A DNA stretch of 64,000 nt, from assembly GCA_026004795.1 (NCBI GenBank), contig BPJV01000002.1:124001-188000 (forward strand). The letters run 5' to 3'. Of the stretch, positions 46,791-56,203 are shown in pieces (the stretch's first letter is position 1; each line of letters opens with the position of its first letter). The notes below the pieces were generated by a model. That model made no database searches. It saw only the letters and a program-made list of their open reading frames with translations, and was not told the DNA's origin. The DNA is from Pirellulaceae bacterium (GTDB lineage: Bacteria > Planctomycetota > Planctomycetia > Pirellulales > Pirellulaceae). The position numbers were made by a program, and so were the translations under genes.

Positions 46791-48017
46791 TTACTTGAGG
46801 TTGCAAATAATCTCATGACGAGGCACCAATCGCTCCGGCTCGTAGTGGTCCGCACCACAGACATGCAACCACCGTTTTAGCAATATGTTGCGCAGGCTCA
46901 TGGGGGTTTGGCGGGTGCCGTCGACGGGTCCGTCCGGTGGAGGAAGCAAATACTCCTGCTGCTCCCGACCGGGGATAATTCCCCCCGCACGGTTGCGATG
47001 TCCTCCGCCTCGACCAAGTCCCTCCAGCGTCTTGCGCACCAGAATCGCGGCGTCGCCACCGGCAGCATCCGTGCGCACGCTGATGGCGATGTTCGGCCCG
47101 ACCTGCGCTCCACACAGAACGCGGGACACGCCCTCGCAGCGAATCAACAAGTCCGCTACTTCGCCGACGATCTCCGCGCCGGTAGCATGTGGCAAAAGGC
47201 AAAATGCCACCGGGCCGTAGAGAAAGGTGTTTTGCAGGGCGAGCGTCAAATCGCTGTAATAGCTGCGGGGCAGAGGCGCGTCTTCGATTTTCGCCAACGT
47301 CGAGGGATCCGCATGCGGAGTCAGCCAATTCAACGCGGCCCGGTCCGCACGGCTGAAATGTGTTTGGTAACCTCGTGTTTCGGAGCGTAACGCATACAAC
47401 AAGGCCGTAGCCAGTTCACGCGACGGTACCATCTGCTGCTCGCGCAGATAGCCGCTGATGATCGTCGCCGACGCCGCCACCGCGGGACGAATGTCTTGGA
47501 AAGGGAGTTTCACTCCGCGGGCAAGTTGTTGATGGTGATCGATGACGGCGACCAATGTCGCCTGTTCGTCCTGACAGCTCACGAAATTGCGTGCTTGAGC
47601 ACTACAATCCACCAAGACGATGGCGGTACGCCCCTGCAAAGGCAACTGGTTGACCAATTCGATGGGAGGCTTCAACACCTGCACCAAGAATCGATTTTCG
47701 GCACGCACGATGGCACCGCCGCCGACCAACCGCACCGGTTTGCGCAAGCGTTGGCGGATGATCTCCAGCAGCCCCCAGCCGCTGGCAATTGCATCGGGAT
47801 CAGGATTGTCGTGCGTGAGGATGACGATGCTGTCGAACGGCTGTAGGACCGAAAGCAATCGGACCGAACGAGGGCGTCGCGACCTCTTGGGTTTGGTTGG
47901 TGGTACCGATGCCGCGGCGTCGCTCGCACCAGGCTCAGCACCACCAGCCTGAGTAGGCTCTAACATCGATTCCGCCCTCATCGGATTGGTCCAGTAACGA
48001 GTCTTTCTCGACTTCAT
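46791..48017 (-). CDS. DHH family phosphoesterase (NrnA-like)
   Basis: A 408-residue DHH/DHHA1 phosphoesterase. Metal ligands are seen in NPDPDAIAS near residue 75, VLVDCSAQ and VIDHHQQ; the C-terminal DHHA1 domain has GRGGGHRNRAGG. Relatives degrade short RNA oligonucleotides and the dinucleotide products of cyclic di-nucleotides, or dephosphorylate pAp. The first ~55 residues are a low-complexity extension; a start at the second or third Met (for example MLEPTQ, with AGGGCGG upstream) is equally possible. Confidence 0.88.
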   Translation of the reverse strand: MKSRKTRYWTNPMRAESMLEPTQAGGAEPGASDAAASVPPTKPKRSRRPRSVRLLSVLQPFDSIVILTHDNPDPDAIASGWGLLEIIRQRLRKPVRLVGGGAIVRAENRFLVQVLKPPIELVNQLPLQGRTAIVLVDCSAQARNFVSCQDEQATLVAVIDHHQQLARGVKLPFQDIRPAVAASATIISGYLREQQMVPSRELATALLYALRSETRGYQTHFSRADRAALNWLTPHADPSTLAKIEDAPLPRSYYSDLTLALQNTFLYGPVAFCLLPHATGAEIVGEVADLLIRCEGVSRVLCGAQVGPNIAISVRTDAAGGDAAILVRKTLEGLGRGGGHRNRAGGIIPGREQQEYLLPPPDGPVDGTRQTPMSLRNILLKRWLHVCGADHYEPERLVPRHEIICNLK

Positions 48018-48443
48018 CCCACGACTCGACAGCCACCGAGGCCTGGCCGCCCCAGCCTACGGCACCAACACGCGACCAAACAGTGCGGCCTTTCGGCTGG
48101 TAGCGAGAAGACCGGAGTCTGGGGGAGCAGCGTCTGGCAACGGCATCTGCTCATGCTACCAGCCTACCTTGTCGCGGGGCGACGCAACAACCACCCCTCG
48201 CCCACATTCGATCGCCACTGCCTTTGCCGTGGGCGACGCCCCAGCGGGCGCTACCTCCTCAAGAACAGAACAAGATCGTGCGAACTCGTTTCAGGTCGAG
48301 GCCGTGTGGTACCTCCACTGCAGAACGCCCAGCCCTGGAGCCCTGGGGCGCCTCAGCATTTCGGTTGTGTCGACACGGTTGCGTGACCGATCACCACAGA
48401 GATGCCACGAGCTGCCCGGGGGGCGCAGCGATTCCCCTGCCGA
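48018..48443. other. 426-base gap, no feature seen
   Basis: Lies between the DUF1501 gene and the DHH gene, both on the minus strand. It should contain the DHH operon promoter. Several frames are open on the plus strand but lack ribosome sites and protein character. Confidence 0.3.
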
Positions 48444-49820
48444 TTACGCCAACAATTGATGAACAACCCGGCCGTCGCTCCATCGCAGGGGGCGGCCGAT
48501 GGGCGTCATCTGTTCCTCCGACGGATCGATCCCCAAGGCGTACAGCAATGTGGCATGCAGATCGGGAACATCGATCGGATCCTTGACCCACCGCGAACTG
48601 TCCGCCTCTGGAGAATCTTTCCTTTTGAACCACGCGGGATCGGGATTGGCAATCGTTTCACCATGAACGTACCCGCGTCGAAACGGCCCACCGGCGAGCA
48701 ATACGCTGAAACCATGCGGCCAATGGTCTCGACCGCCAGCCCGATTGATCTGCGGCGTTCGTCCGAACTCTCCTCCGCACACAACAATGGTATCTTCCAA
48801 CAGGTCGCGGGCTTCCAGCTCTGAAATCGTGGCGGCCAAGGCAGGATCGAGAATCGCCGCGTTGCTCGTCTGCAGCTCGTGGTTATTGATGTGGGAATCC
48901 CACCCATTGAGTTCCACTTCAACGCATCGCACTCCTACCGATAGCAAACGCACCGCAGCCAAGCATCCGCGGCCGAACGGAGTGTCGCCGAACCGCTTCA
49001 ACGTCGTTTCCCCCTCCCGCTTCACGTCGAACGCGGCCAGCTGCTCACTGGTCATCATCCGCACGGCTTCTCGGGCGGTCGTTTGATGTTGCGTGCGCCG
49101 CCGATCCAGATCCCGCAATCGCCCTCGCTGAAATTCCGACTCGACGGTTTGTAACAAGGGATCCAACCGACGTTGCAGAACCTCGGGTGAAGTTGGCCCG
49201 ACCAGGTTGGGAATTGGATTGGCAGGATCATACATCTGAAACGCGTCGAATGCTGGACCGAGATACCCGCCGCGCGCAGGCCACTGCGATGGGAGAATGG
49301 AGATGTGCCGAGGGATCTCGATATTTGCCGGCGACTTGTAGCACACGATTGCACCGATCGAAGGATGGACCACCGTAGGATCGGGACGCCAACCAGTCTT
49401 CACATGATAAGTCGCCCGTTCATGATCGCCTTCCTTGCTGATTACCGATCGGACCAACGTCGCGCGATCCAGTACCTCGGCGGTGGCCGGAAGCGTATCG
49501 GCGATCTGCACTCGCGGCACGCGCGTGGCAATGGCCTGGACGTCCCCGCCGATCCACGCCCCTGGATGTGGATCGAAGGTCTCCAACTGGCTCGGCCCCC
49601 CCTGCAACCACAGGATCAGCAGCGACTTGGGTCGTGGCGTCGTGCGTCGCTCGCCAGCCCGTGCCAAACGCTCGGCGACCGTCGTTAACCAACTGGTGCT
49701 TCCGGCCGCCGCCATCTGCAACATGCGGCGGCGATGGAAGCGACGGTATCCTAGACATCCGGAAAGTGCCAGGCCAGCGCCGCGCGGAGGTGGAGAAGAA
49801 GTATCAAGTGGATGGAACAT
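48444..49820 (-). CDS. DUF1501 domain-containing protein (Tat-exported)
   Basis: A 458-residue protein of the alkaline-phosphatase-like DUF1501 family, very numerous in planctomycetes and usually paired with DUF1549/DUF1553 proteins. ATG at 49820 follows AAAGGAAA; the frame is open 10 codons further. The N-terminus carries an atypical twin-arginine signal (HRRRMLQMAAAG). LILWLQGGPSQLETFDPHP, the metal-site region GDHERATYH and GGEFGRTPQINR are the family signatures. It is 109 bases downstream of the DUF1549 gene and probably cotranscribed. The enzymatic role is unproven. Confidence 0.92.
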   Translation of the reverse strand: MFHPLDTSSPPPRGAGLALSGCLGYRRFHRRRMLQMAAAGSTSWLTTVAERLARAGERRTTPRPKSLLILWLQGGPSQLETFDPHPGAWIGGDVQAIATRVPRVQIADTLPATAEVLDRATLVRSVISKEGDHERATYHVKTGWRPDPTVVHPSIGAIVCYKSPANIEIPRHISILPSQWPARGGYLGPAFDAFQMYDPANPIPNLVGPTSPEVLQRRLDPLLQTVESEFQRGRLRDLDRRRTQHQTTAREAVRMMTSEQLAAFDVKREGETTLKRFGDTPFGRGCLAAVRLLSVGVRCVEVELNGWDSHINNHELQTSNAAILDPALAATISELEARDLLEDTIVVCGGEFGRTPQINRAGGRDHWPHGFSVLLAGGPFRRGYVHGETIANPDPAWFKRKDSPEADSSRWVKDPIDVPDLHATLLYALGIDPSEEQMTPIGRPLRWSDGRVVHQLLA

Positions 49821-49929
49821 CGCTGCTTTCCTTTGTTCACTTAGTTGCAACAGCTTGCGTGAATATCAAGCCCCAGAGCCACGGCTAGCGACGGCACCGT
49901 CAAGCGATGCCACGTTCTCGGCCCGGCCA

Positions 49930-51645
49930 TCAATGATTCCACGAAAACTCTGTCGAATTGATCAATGCCCAGAACATATCGCTCATGGCGCGCACGCGGC
50001 CGTTACCGTGCTTGCCACCCAGGTGCGCGACAAACACCTGCTCCTCGCGCGGACTAGGATACCGATTCAAAACGGTCAGGAACGCCAACTGCACCGCCTG
50101 GCCATCATCGCCCACCAGGCGCGCGATACGCGTGGCCGTGTTACCTACCAGATCGTTCTTGGTGCGTTCACGCGTCAGTTTGCCATTCATCAGCAACAAT
50201 CGCTGGGGAATCGTAATCGCATCGGAATCGAACTCATCCTCGCCACGGTCTCCATATCGTTTGAGGAAATCTTGCAGCTCGCCGTAGGATTGCAACCGGG
50301 TGAGGATTGAACTGCGGTGATCGATGGCCGTCACCCTGGCAATCTGTGACAGGCAACCAGCCACCTGTTCGGGGCGCAGTTGCGTTACGGGGAAGACAGC
50401 CCAACATGCTTCATGCGTTTCGGTAATCTCGAAATCAGCCCGGCTGTCGCGCTGAAACGCCTGGCTGTGTACGATCAAGCGAATCAAGCGGCGCAGATCG
50501 TAACCATGTGCTTGAAAATCATCTGCCAGGGTGTCGAGTATGGGAGGCACCGGTCCGTGCAAAGGAATGTTATCCACCGGCTCAACCAAGGGGCGGGAGC
50601 ACAATAACGCCCAGATGCGGTTGACCGTCGCTCGCGCGAAGGCACGGTTCTGGGAATGCGTCACCCAGGCCGCCAGACGCTGACGCGGCTTACCGTCCGT
50701 CGGCAGCAATTCACGGTAGAACGGCACCTGGGGAGTTACCTCCTCTTCGGACTCTTCGCCCAAGTATTTGTAACGGTAGGTACGTCCATCATCCCGTATA
50801 CCGCGAAACACGGGGTCGGGAAGACCGGTGCCTGCAAAAAAAGCTGCCAGTTGGTGGAAATGCTGCTGCGTGCCACTCTCCGGCGCATCGGCTTCTCCCA
50901 ATTCCATGGTGCCCAGAAAGTCGTCATGACACTGGAGGCAGTCAATGCGCTGCCCCAGGAAAGTGCGTGCCGTTCGCGCAGCTAAGCGCACCGGATCGGC
51001 ACGATTCTTTTGATCCTCATCCATGGTGGCGGTAATGAAGTTGACCGGTGGCGTGTCGGTCCACAACCCGTCGGCAGCGATCATTTGTCGCACGATGTCA
51101 TCGTAAGGCCGTCCCGCCTCCAATTGTTCCGCCAACCACTGATTGAACTTGCGTCGACGAAACAACAGAAACGGCCCTTGGTTGGTTCCCACAAAGGCAC
51201 GTGACAGCCGCTCGGAAAAATAATCCGCCCACCGTCGATCCTGCAAAAGGTATTCGGTCCACCATTGCACCTGTTCGTCGGCTGGCACCATTTCGACAGC
51301 GCGAATCTCTTCCAACGATAGGCCTGTACCGATCAACGCCAGCGAAATCCGTCGCAGGATGGTCAAGTTGTCCGCGCGCGGTGCCATCTCCACGCCCTCG
51401 GTGCGCGCCCACTGAGTGAATTGCCTATCCACGCTCTGTACCGCCTCCTGAAAGTCTGCGGCAACGACCTGAGCGGCGGGGAACCGCGGCGGAGTGATGT
51501 CGGGCTGACGGCGCACCGCTCCAGCGAAGATGCCCACGGCGGCAAGTAACGTCGCCCCCATCAACAGATATCCAGACCGACGACGCCCCCGCCGGCGGGC
51601 TGCGTCACCAGTGTTCTTGTCGAGGTCAGGCGTCATCGCGGTCAT
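49930..51645 (-). CDS. DUF1549/DUF1553 family protein with CXXCH motif
   Basis: A 571-residue exported or membrane-anchored protein. A basic N-terminus precedes a hydrophobic helix at about 26-44. DUF1549 covers about 65-260 and ends with CLQCH (236-240), the CXXCH haem-like motif these proteins carry; DUF1553 covers about 320-560 and includes ARATVNRIWALL and SQAFQRDSRADF. The family is planctomycete-specific and its role is unknown. Together with DUF1501 it is often proposed to act on polysaccharides or in electron transfer. Two in-frame ATGs (51645 and 51636) are possible starts. Confidence 0.9.
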   Translation of the reverse strand: MTAMTPDLDKNTGDAARRRGRRRSGYLLMGATLLAAVGIFAGAVRRQPDITPPRFPAAQVVAADFQEAVQSVDRQFTQWARTEGVEMAPRADNLTILRRISLALIGTGLSLEEIRAVEMVPADEQVQWWTEYLLQDRRWADYFSERLSRAFVGTNQGPFLLFRRRKFNQWLAEQLEAGRPYDDIVRQMIAADGLWTDTPPVNFITATMDEDQKNRADPVRLAARTARTFLGQRIDCLQCHDDFLGTMELGEADAPESGTQQHFHQLAAFFAGTGLPDPVFRGIRDDGRTYRYKYLGEESEEEVTPQVPFYRELLPTDGKPRQRLAAWVTHSQNRAFARATVNRIWALLCSRPLVEPVDNIPLHGPVPPILDTLADDFQAHGYDLRRLIRLIVHSQAFQRDSRADFEITETHEACWAVFPVTQLRPEQVAGCLSQIARVTAIDHRSSILTRLQSYGELQDFLKRYGDRGEDEFDSDAITIPQRLLLMNGKLTRERTKNDLVGNTATRIARLVGDDGQAVQLAFLTVLNRYPSPREEQVFVAHLGGKHGNGRVRAMSDMFWALINSTEFSWNH

Positions 51646-51802
51646 GGGTTACTCAGATGGGATAAAAGTGGCGCAAGCAGACCAACTGCCAATTCGATTC
51701 ATTATATAAGTTCGTTGAATCACCACGGGGCTTGGCAAGATTTCGACGTCAGCGGCGAAAAATCTTCCAGGCGTCTCCAACCACCGGCTAAGATGGAAAA
51801 AC

Positions 51803-53563
51803 ATGCCGGGGTACTTGGGCGAAGCGACCGATCGTCACCGCCGGCGGTCGCCGAGTGACCAGGTTCAACACCATATCTCACCACGGTCTTTCCTCATGTC
51901 GAAACACGAACCGATGAATAGCGAGGGCGAGGTCGTCCGGGAAACGGGCGACCAGCGGCAACGGCAATCGACATCGAGCATGGAGCATGACGCCCCCCTG
52001 GGGGCGGAATCCACAATCGGAGGAATCGCTGGCGTGGTAGTCGCCGAGCTGATATCCGACGAGCAGGTTTCATCCTCTTCGCAGATGCCCCCACGCCCAG
52101 CCGCCAACGGGGCGGCGCGCGTCCCTTCGGCCTGGCCAGCGGTGTCGTCGTCTCCAGCGTCGTCGTTGGTGGAAACCGATGATGGCACCGATGACGACCA
52201 TGCCTCGGGCGACTTGTCGGCCGGTCAGGACAAACGCATTCCCGACACCAACCGTCGATCAGCGGCGATGGGTTTGCCACTGCCGGTCCGGCACCTCGCG
52301 TCGCGGGCAAGCAATACCGTAGAGGGAGAGCCCGCATCGGTCGTCGCTGCCGGTGCCGCAGTAGCCGCGTCTTGCATCGAGCAAAGCGAGCAGGAGTATG
52401 AAGCATCAGGGATGCGGCAACACACAGGCGATCAACCACCGAGACGGCTGCCGAGCCGCTGGTTTCAATGGCCGGGATGGCTACTGGGCCGTGTATGGGA
52501 CCTTACCAGTCTATGGGTGCTGTTGGCGGTGGTGGCGGCGGTCCCCATCGTGCAGTTGGCCAGCCTGGGATACCTATTGCGAGGCGCGGCCAACTTGGCT
52601 CAAGGGCGAGGCTGGTCGACTGCATTGCCGGGTTTGAGATTGGCTGGTCGGTTGGGCACGTTCTGCTTATGGACCGGCCTGAGCTGGTTGCCGATATGGC
52701 TGGTCAACGACCTCGCCTATTCAGCGCAACTTCTTGCCCCGGAATCGGGAACGGCGATGCGTTGGCGCATCGCCGCGGGGCTGGCGACCGGCGGTTGGTT
52801 GGTCTACGTGGCTTGGGCGGCAATCCGTGGTGGGCGATGGTGGCACTTTTTGTGGCCCGCCCCCTGGCGTTTTGTGAGGGAAGGTTGGCGTCTGCGGACT
52901 TGGCAGGGGGCGAGCGACAAGCTGGCGGCATTGTGGAGGCAGCTCTCGTTCGGCCACCTGTGGTGGTTGGGCTTTCGCGGCGCAGTGGGGGCACTGTTAT
53001 GGCTTCTCGTCCCCACGTCGATGATGATTGTCGGCTTGCGTGCCCTGGAATTCGACCTTGCCGCAGTGGTCGGATTGCTCGGGGCACTGGGGATGACGGC
53101 CGTGGTGTTGTACTTGCCCTTCCTCCAAGTGCAAATGGCTGTCGACAACCGCTTCCGTTCGATGTTGCGACTGCGTTCCGTGCGACGTCGGTTTCGGTAT
53201 GCCCCATGGGCGCATGCGGCGAGCCTGTTGGCCATGTGCCTTGCCAGCTTGCCGTTGTATCTGCTGCGCATCGAAGCCACGCCGGCGGAATTGCTGTGGG
53301 CTCCCGCTTTGGTGTTTGTGCTGTTTATGTTGCCGGTCAAACTGGGGTTGGGAGCAGCCATGGGTTACGCGTCCCGACGGGAATCCTGTGGCCAGCAACA
53401 GCGCCACTGGTTGAATCGTTGGGGCGCCCGCGTAGTAGCCCTGACCAGTGTCCTGGTCTATGTCGGCTCGCTCTATGTCGCGCAGTTGGTCGCCGGTCAG
53501 GGTGCCCTGGTGATGTATTTTCAGCATGCCTTTCTCGTCCCCGCGCCATTGATCGCGTCCTAG
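51803..53563 (+). CDS. Polytopic membrane protein with long disordered N-terminus
   Basis: A 586-residue protein. About 215 residues of Ser/Pro/Asp/Glu-rich, low-complexity sequence precede a membrane domain with roughly seven hydrophobic segments from residue 229 to the C-terminus, including LWVLLAVVAAVPIVQLASLG and LLWLLVPTSMMIVGL. It resembles DUF4013-like planctomycete membrane proteins, with a conserved GYLLRGAANLAQGR motif, but no activity is known. The start is uncertain; ATG at 51896 (MSKHEPM) is equally good. Confidence 0.72.
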   Translation: MPGYLGEATDRHRRRSPSDQVQHHISPRSFLMSKHEPMNSEGEVVRETGDQRQRQSTSSMEHDAPLGAESTIGGIAGVVVAELISDEQVSSSSQMPPRPAANGAARVPSAWPAVSSSPASSLVETDDGTDDDHASGDLSAGQDKRIPDTNRRSAAMGLPLPVRHLASRASNTVEGEPASVVAAGAAVAASCIEQSEQEYEASGMRQHTGDQPPRRLPSRWFQWPGWLLGRVWDLTSLWVLLAVVAAVPIVQLASLGYLLRGAANLAQGRGWSTALPGLRLAGRLGTFCLWTGLSWLPIWLVNDLAYSAQLLAPESGTAMRWRIAAGLATGGWLVYVAWAAIRGGRWWHFLWPAPWRFVREGWRLRTWQGASDKLAALWRQLSFGHLWWLGFRGAVGALLWLLVPTSMMIVGLRALEFDLAAVVGLLGALGMTAVVLYLPFLQVQMAVDNRFRSMLRLRSVRRRFRYAPWAHAASLLAMCLASLPLYLLRIEATPAELLWAPALVFVLFMLPVKLGLGAAMGYASRRESCGQQQRHWLNRWGARVVALTSVLVYVGSLYVAQLVAGQGALVMYFQHAFLVPAPLIAS

Positions 53564-53579
53564 GGCACCGGACCGCCAC

Positions 53580-54059
53580 TCAGCGAGTCGGACCGTCATC
53601 CTCGGTGAAGTTCCCGTACCGCAGCGACGTGGCGTCGTAGGCGGCTCGTTCGAATGGATTGTCGCGATAGGCACGCTTCCCCCTCAAGAACACGATCACG
53701 GAGGCGAGCAGGTAGGCAGGAATCATCGCTGGCCCCCACCGCTCGTACTGACGCACGTGAACCCATTCATGCTCCCGGGCGATGTCCAAGGCAGCGGCAG
53801 AACTGCCGAGAATAACGTGACCGAGCGTCATGGCCAAGATCGACTGCCCCAGCGGAGTGCGGGAGAGGAGCCAACTGACCGCGCCCCCGTAAAACTCTAG
53901 GGTGGGCCCGCGACGCTGCACTTTGCCGCCGGTCAGCAGACCAACGAAGCCGATGACCAATCCTAGGGCCGAATTGGGTGACGCCCACAGATAGGCCAGC
54001 CCGCGGGCAACGACGTGCAAAAGTCGAGCAACGGTTTTAGCGGGCCTCCCCTTGGCCAT
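53580..54059 (-). CDS. Membrane protein with HEXXH metallopeptidase-like motif
   Basis: A 159-residue protein from the ATG at 54059 (GGGAG upstream). Hydrophobic stretches at about 30-45, 70-88 and 112-126 make it a membrane protein. HEWVH (97-101) continues as HVRQYERWGP, and Glu137 in NPFERAAY is a candidate third zinc ligand, as in HExxH...E zincins. Relatives of this pattern occur in many bacteria without assigned function. It faces a long divergent gap upstream of the first sulfatase and converges on the membrane protein gene at 51.8-53.6 kb. Confidence 0.72.
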   Translation of the reverse strand: MAKGRPAKTVARLLHVVARGLAYLWASPNSALGLVIGFVGLLTGGKVQRRGPTLEFYGGAVSWLLSRTPLGQSILAMTLGHVILGSSAAALDIAREHEWVHVRQYERWGPAMIPAYLLASVIVFLRGKRAYRDNPFERAAYDATSLRYGNFTEDDGPTR

Positions 54060-54570
54060 AAACACTCCCATTGGCAAAAACTGAGCGAATACTCGATCGA
54101 AGCAGCCCTATCGACGCGGCGTCTAACCCGCGAGCATCTTATTGGATGCATGCCTCTGGTGCTTGGTAAGGACAACAGCGGGTACCACGGAATTGCCAAA
54201 TAACTCTGCCCGCGTCCCCGTATCACCATAGATCTCACGGTGACCAGTCTGCTGCGAGGATCAGCCACGGCTGTTGACCAGCATGGCCCGAACTGCAGCC
54301 GCGTAGGATCCCTTGCCAGGGCCGAATGGGCCGAATGGATGGTCGCCAGTGAGTTCCCTCACTACACAAGGATACTTGGCGTCGGTGACCAAGTTGGTAG
54401 TGCAATTACGTCGATCGCTGTCAACGTGTCGGCCTTTGAACGCCGCTAGAGGAGAACCGGCATGGCGCAACATGGTATACTAAGGCGAATTTCACCGGCG
54501 AACAATTCTCGCGAACCACGCCATTTCTCACGAACCACGCAATGTGCTTGTCACCACGGGGGTATACCGT
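54060..54570. other. 511-base divergent gap upstream of the first sulfatase
   Basis: Contains the extended -10 at 54473-54481. Two short overlapping frames read partly protein-like, one on each strand (54240-54449 plus and 54261-54473 minus), but evidence favours neither. A GAGGAG with an ATG at 54462 opens a frame that soon becomes a shadow of the sulfatase. Confidence 0.35.
54473..54481 (+). promoter_or_regulatory. Extended -10 promoter for the first sulfatase
   Basis: TGGTATACT, a TGn-extended -10, lies 90 bases before the sulfatase ATG. No -35 is visible. Confidence 0.45.
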
Positions 54571-56151
54571 ATGCCTGCAGCCAGCACCAAGGAGTACGAC
54601 CGCAAACGGCGAGAAAAGGGTGCGGTGGCGCCGCGATGGACCGCGTGGTCCTGGGTGCTATGTTGCGCCGCCCTATGGCTGAGTGCCCCGCGCTGCGGGC
54701 ACGGTCAGGAGCCGGCCTCACGGCCCAATATCCTGATCATCGCCATCGACGATCTGAACGACTGGGTAGGGTGCCTGCAAGGGCATCCGCAAGTGCAAAC
54801 GCCGAACATCGACCGGCTGGCGGCTCGTGGTGTGGTGTTCACCAATGCGCACTGCCAATCGCCGCTTTGCAATCCGTCGCGAACGAGCCTGATGACGGGA
54901 CTGCGTCCGACAACGACGGGAGTCTACGGTCTGGCGCCTTGGTTCCGTACGCTGCCCGAGTGGCGAGATTGGGTGACACTGCCTCAGTATTTCATGCAGC
55001 ATGGTTACCACACGATCAGCGTCGGAAAAGTCTACCACGGTTCCTACGGGCGCAAGCCGGAACATGGCCTGCCGGAGTTTGATGAATGGGGGGAAGGTGG
55101 GACAGGAGGTCAGCCACGGCCAGAAAAGCGACTGATACGGTTGGCCGACCCGAGCGATGAAGCCCACTGGCACCCGTTGATGGATTGGGGGATCTTCCCC
55201 GAGCGCGATGAACAGATGGGAGACTACAAGACGGCGACCTGGGCCAGCCAGCGGCTGCGGACATTGGCCGAAGACGACGGTCAACAGCCATTCATGATGT
55301 TCTGCGGTTTCCATCGACCGCATGTTCCATGCTTTGCCCCGCAAAAGTGGTTTGACCTCTATCCGCAGCAGACGCTGATGATGCCCCTGGTGCAACCTTT
55401 CGATCGCGACGATACCCCCATGTTCTCTTGGTATCTGCATTGGCAGCTTCCCGAACCTCGACTCAGTTGGTTGCAGCGAGCAGACGAGTGGCGTTCGCTG
55501 GTGCGCTCCTACCTGGCCTGCATCAGCTTCGTCGATGCCCAAGTCGGCCGCGTCATCGACACACTGGAGCAGACGGGGCTGGCCGACGAAACGCTTGTGG
55601 TGCTGTGGTCGGACCATGGCTACCATTTGGGTGAGAAGGAGATCTCCGGCAAGAACACGTTGTGGGAGCGATCGACTCGCGTGCCATTGGTCTTCGCCGG
55701 GCCTGGCATTCCGCGCGGGTTTCGTTGCTCCCAACCGGCGGAATTGCTGGATCTCTATCCGACGCTCATCGACCTATGCCAACTCCCACCCCGAGAAGGT
55801 TTAGAAGGGCATTCCCTGCGCCCTCAGTTGATGCAACCGAATGCACCGCGTCCCTGGCCGGCGATCACGTCGCACAACCAGGGCAACCATGCGGTGCGCA
55901 GCGAACAGTGGCGTTACATCCGGTACGCCGACGGATCGGAAGAACTGTACGACATGCGAAGGGATCCGCATGAATGGACCAATCTGGCATCCGTTGCGGA
56001 GATGGTAGAAGTCAAACAAGGACTGCGCAAGTGGTTGCCTCAGATAGACCGCCCCATGGCTCCCGGTAGCGCCCATCGCGTATTATCGTGGGATGGACAG
56101 ACCGCGGTATGGGAAGGGACGCCGATCGACCCCAGTGAACTTGAACGTTGA
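54571..56151 (+). CDS. Secreted sulfatase (iduronate-2-sulfatase-like)
   Basis: A 526-residue type I sulfatase. ATG at 54571 follows GGGGGT at fair spacing. A basic N-terminus and hydrophobic segment (about 24-42) form the export signal. Metal-binding Asp residues are in IIAIDDLNDW. Cys100 in CNPSR is the residue converted to formylglycine by the maturation enzyme; a late Asp/His pair is in VLWSDHGYHLGEKE. It removes sulfate esters from a polysaccharide or glycan, probably in the periplasm. The second sulfatase gene follows 52 bases downstream. Confidence 0.92.
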   Translation: MPAASTKEYDRKRREKGAVAPRWTAWSWVLCCAALWLSAPRCGHGQEPASRPNILIIAIDDLNDWVGCLQGHPQVQTPNIDRLAARGVVFTNAHCQSPLCNPSRTSLMTGLRPTTTGVYGLAPWFRTLPEWRDWVTLPQYFMQHGYHTISVGKVYHGSYGRKPEHGLPEFDEWGEGGTGGQPRPEKRLIRLADPSDEAHWHPLMDWGIFPERDEQMGDYKTATWASQRLRTLAEDDGQQPFMMFCGFHRPHVPCFAPQKWFDLYPQQTLMMPLVQPFDRDDTPMFSWYLHWQLPEPRLSWLQRADEWRSLVRSYLACISFVDAQVGRVIDTLEQTGLADETLVVLWSDHGYHLGEKEISGKNTLWERSTRVPLVFAGPGIPRGFRCSQPAELLDLYPTLIDLCQLPPREGLEGHSLRPQLMQPNAPRPWPAITSHNQGNHAVRSEQWRYIRYADGSEELYDMRRDPHEWTNLASVAEMVEVKQGLRKWLPQIDRPMAPGSAHRVLSWDGQTAVWEGTPIDPSELER

Positions 56152-56203
56152 GCCTGAGACCGCTGCGTGTGGCCGGTCAAAGTAACGTAGAGAAAGGTGG
56201 AAA

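Noticed and set aside
52468-53640. 390-codon plus-strand frame, Gly/Arg-rich
   Set aside because: Overlaps the membrane protein gene in another frame; composition is typical of a GC-rich shadow.
54261-54473. Minus-strand 70-codon frame in the sulfatase gap
   Set aside because: An equally protein-like frame exists on the other strand, so neither can be supported.
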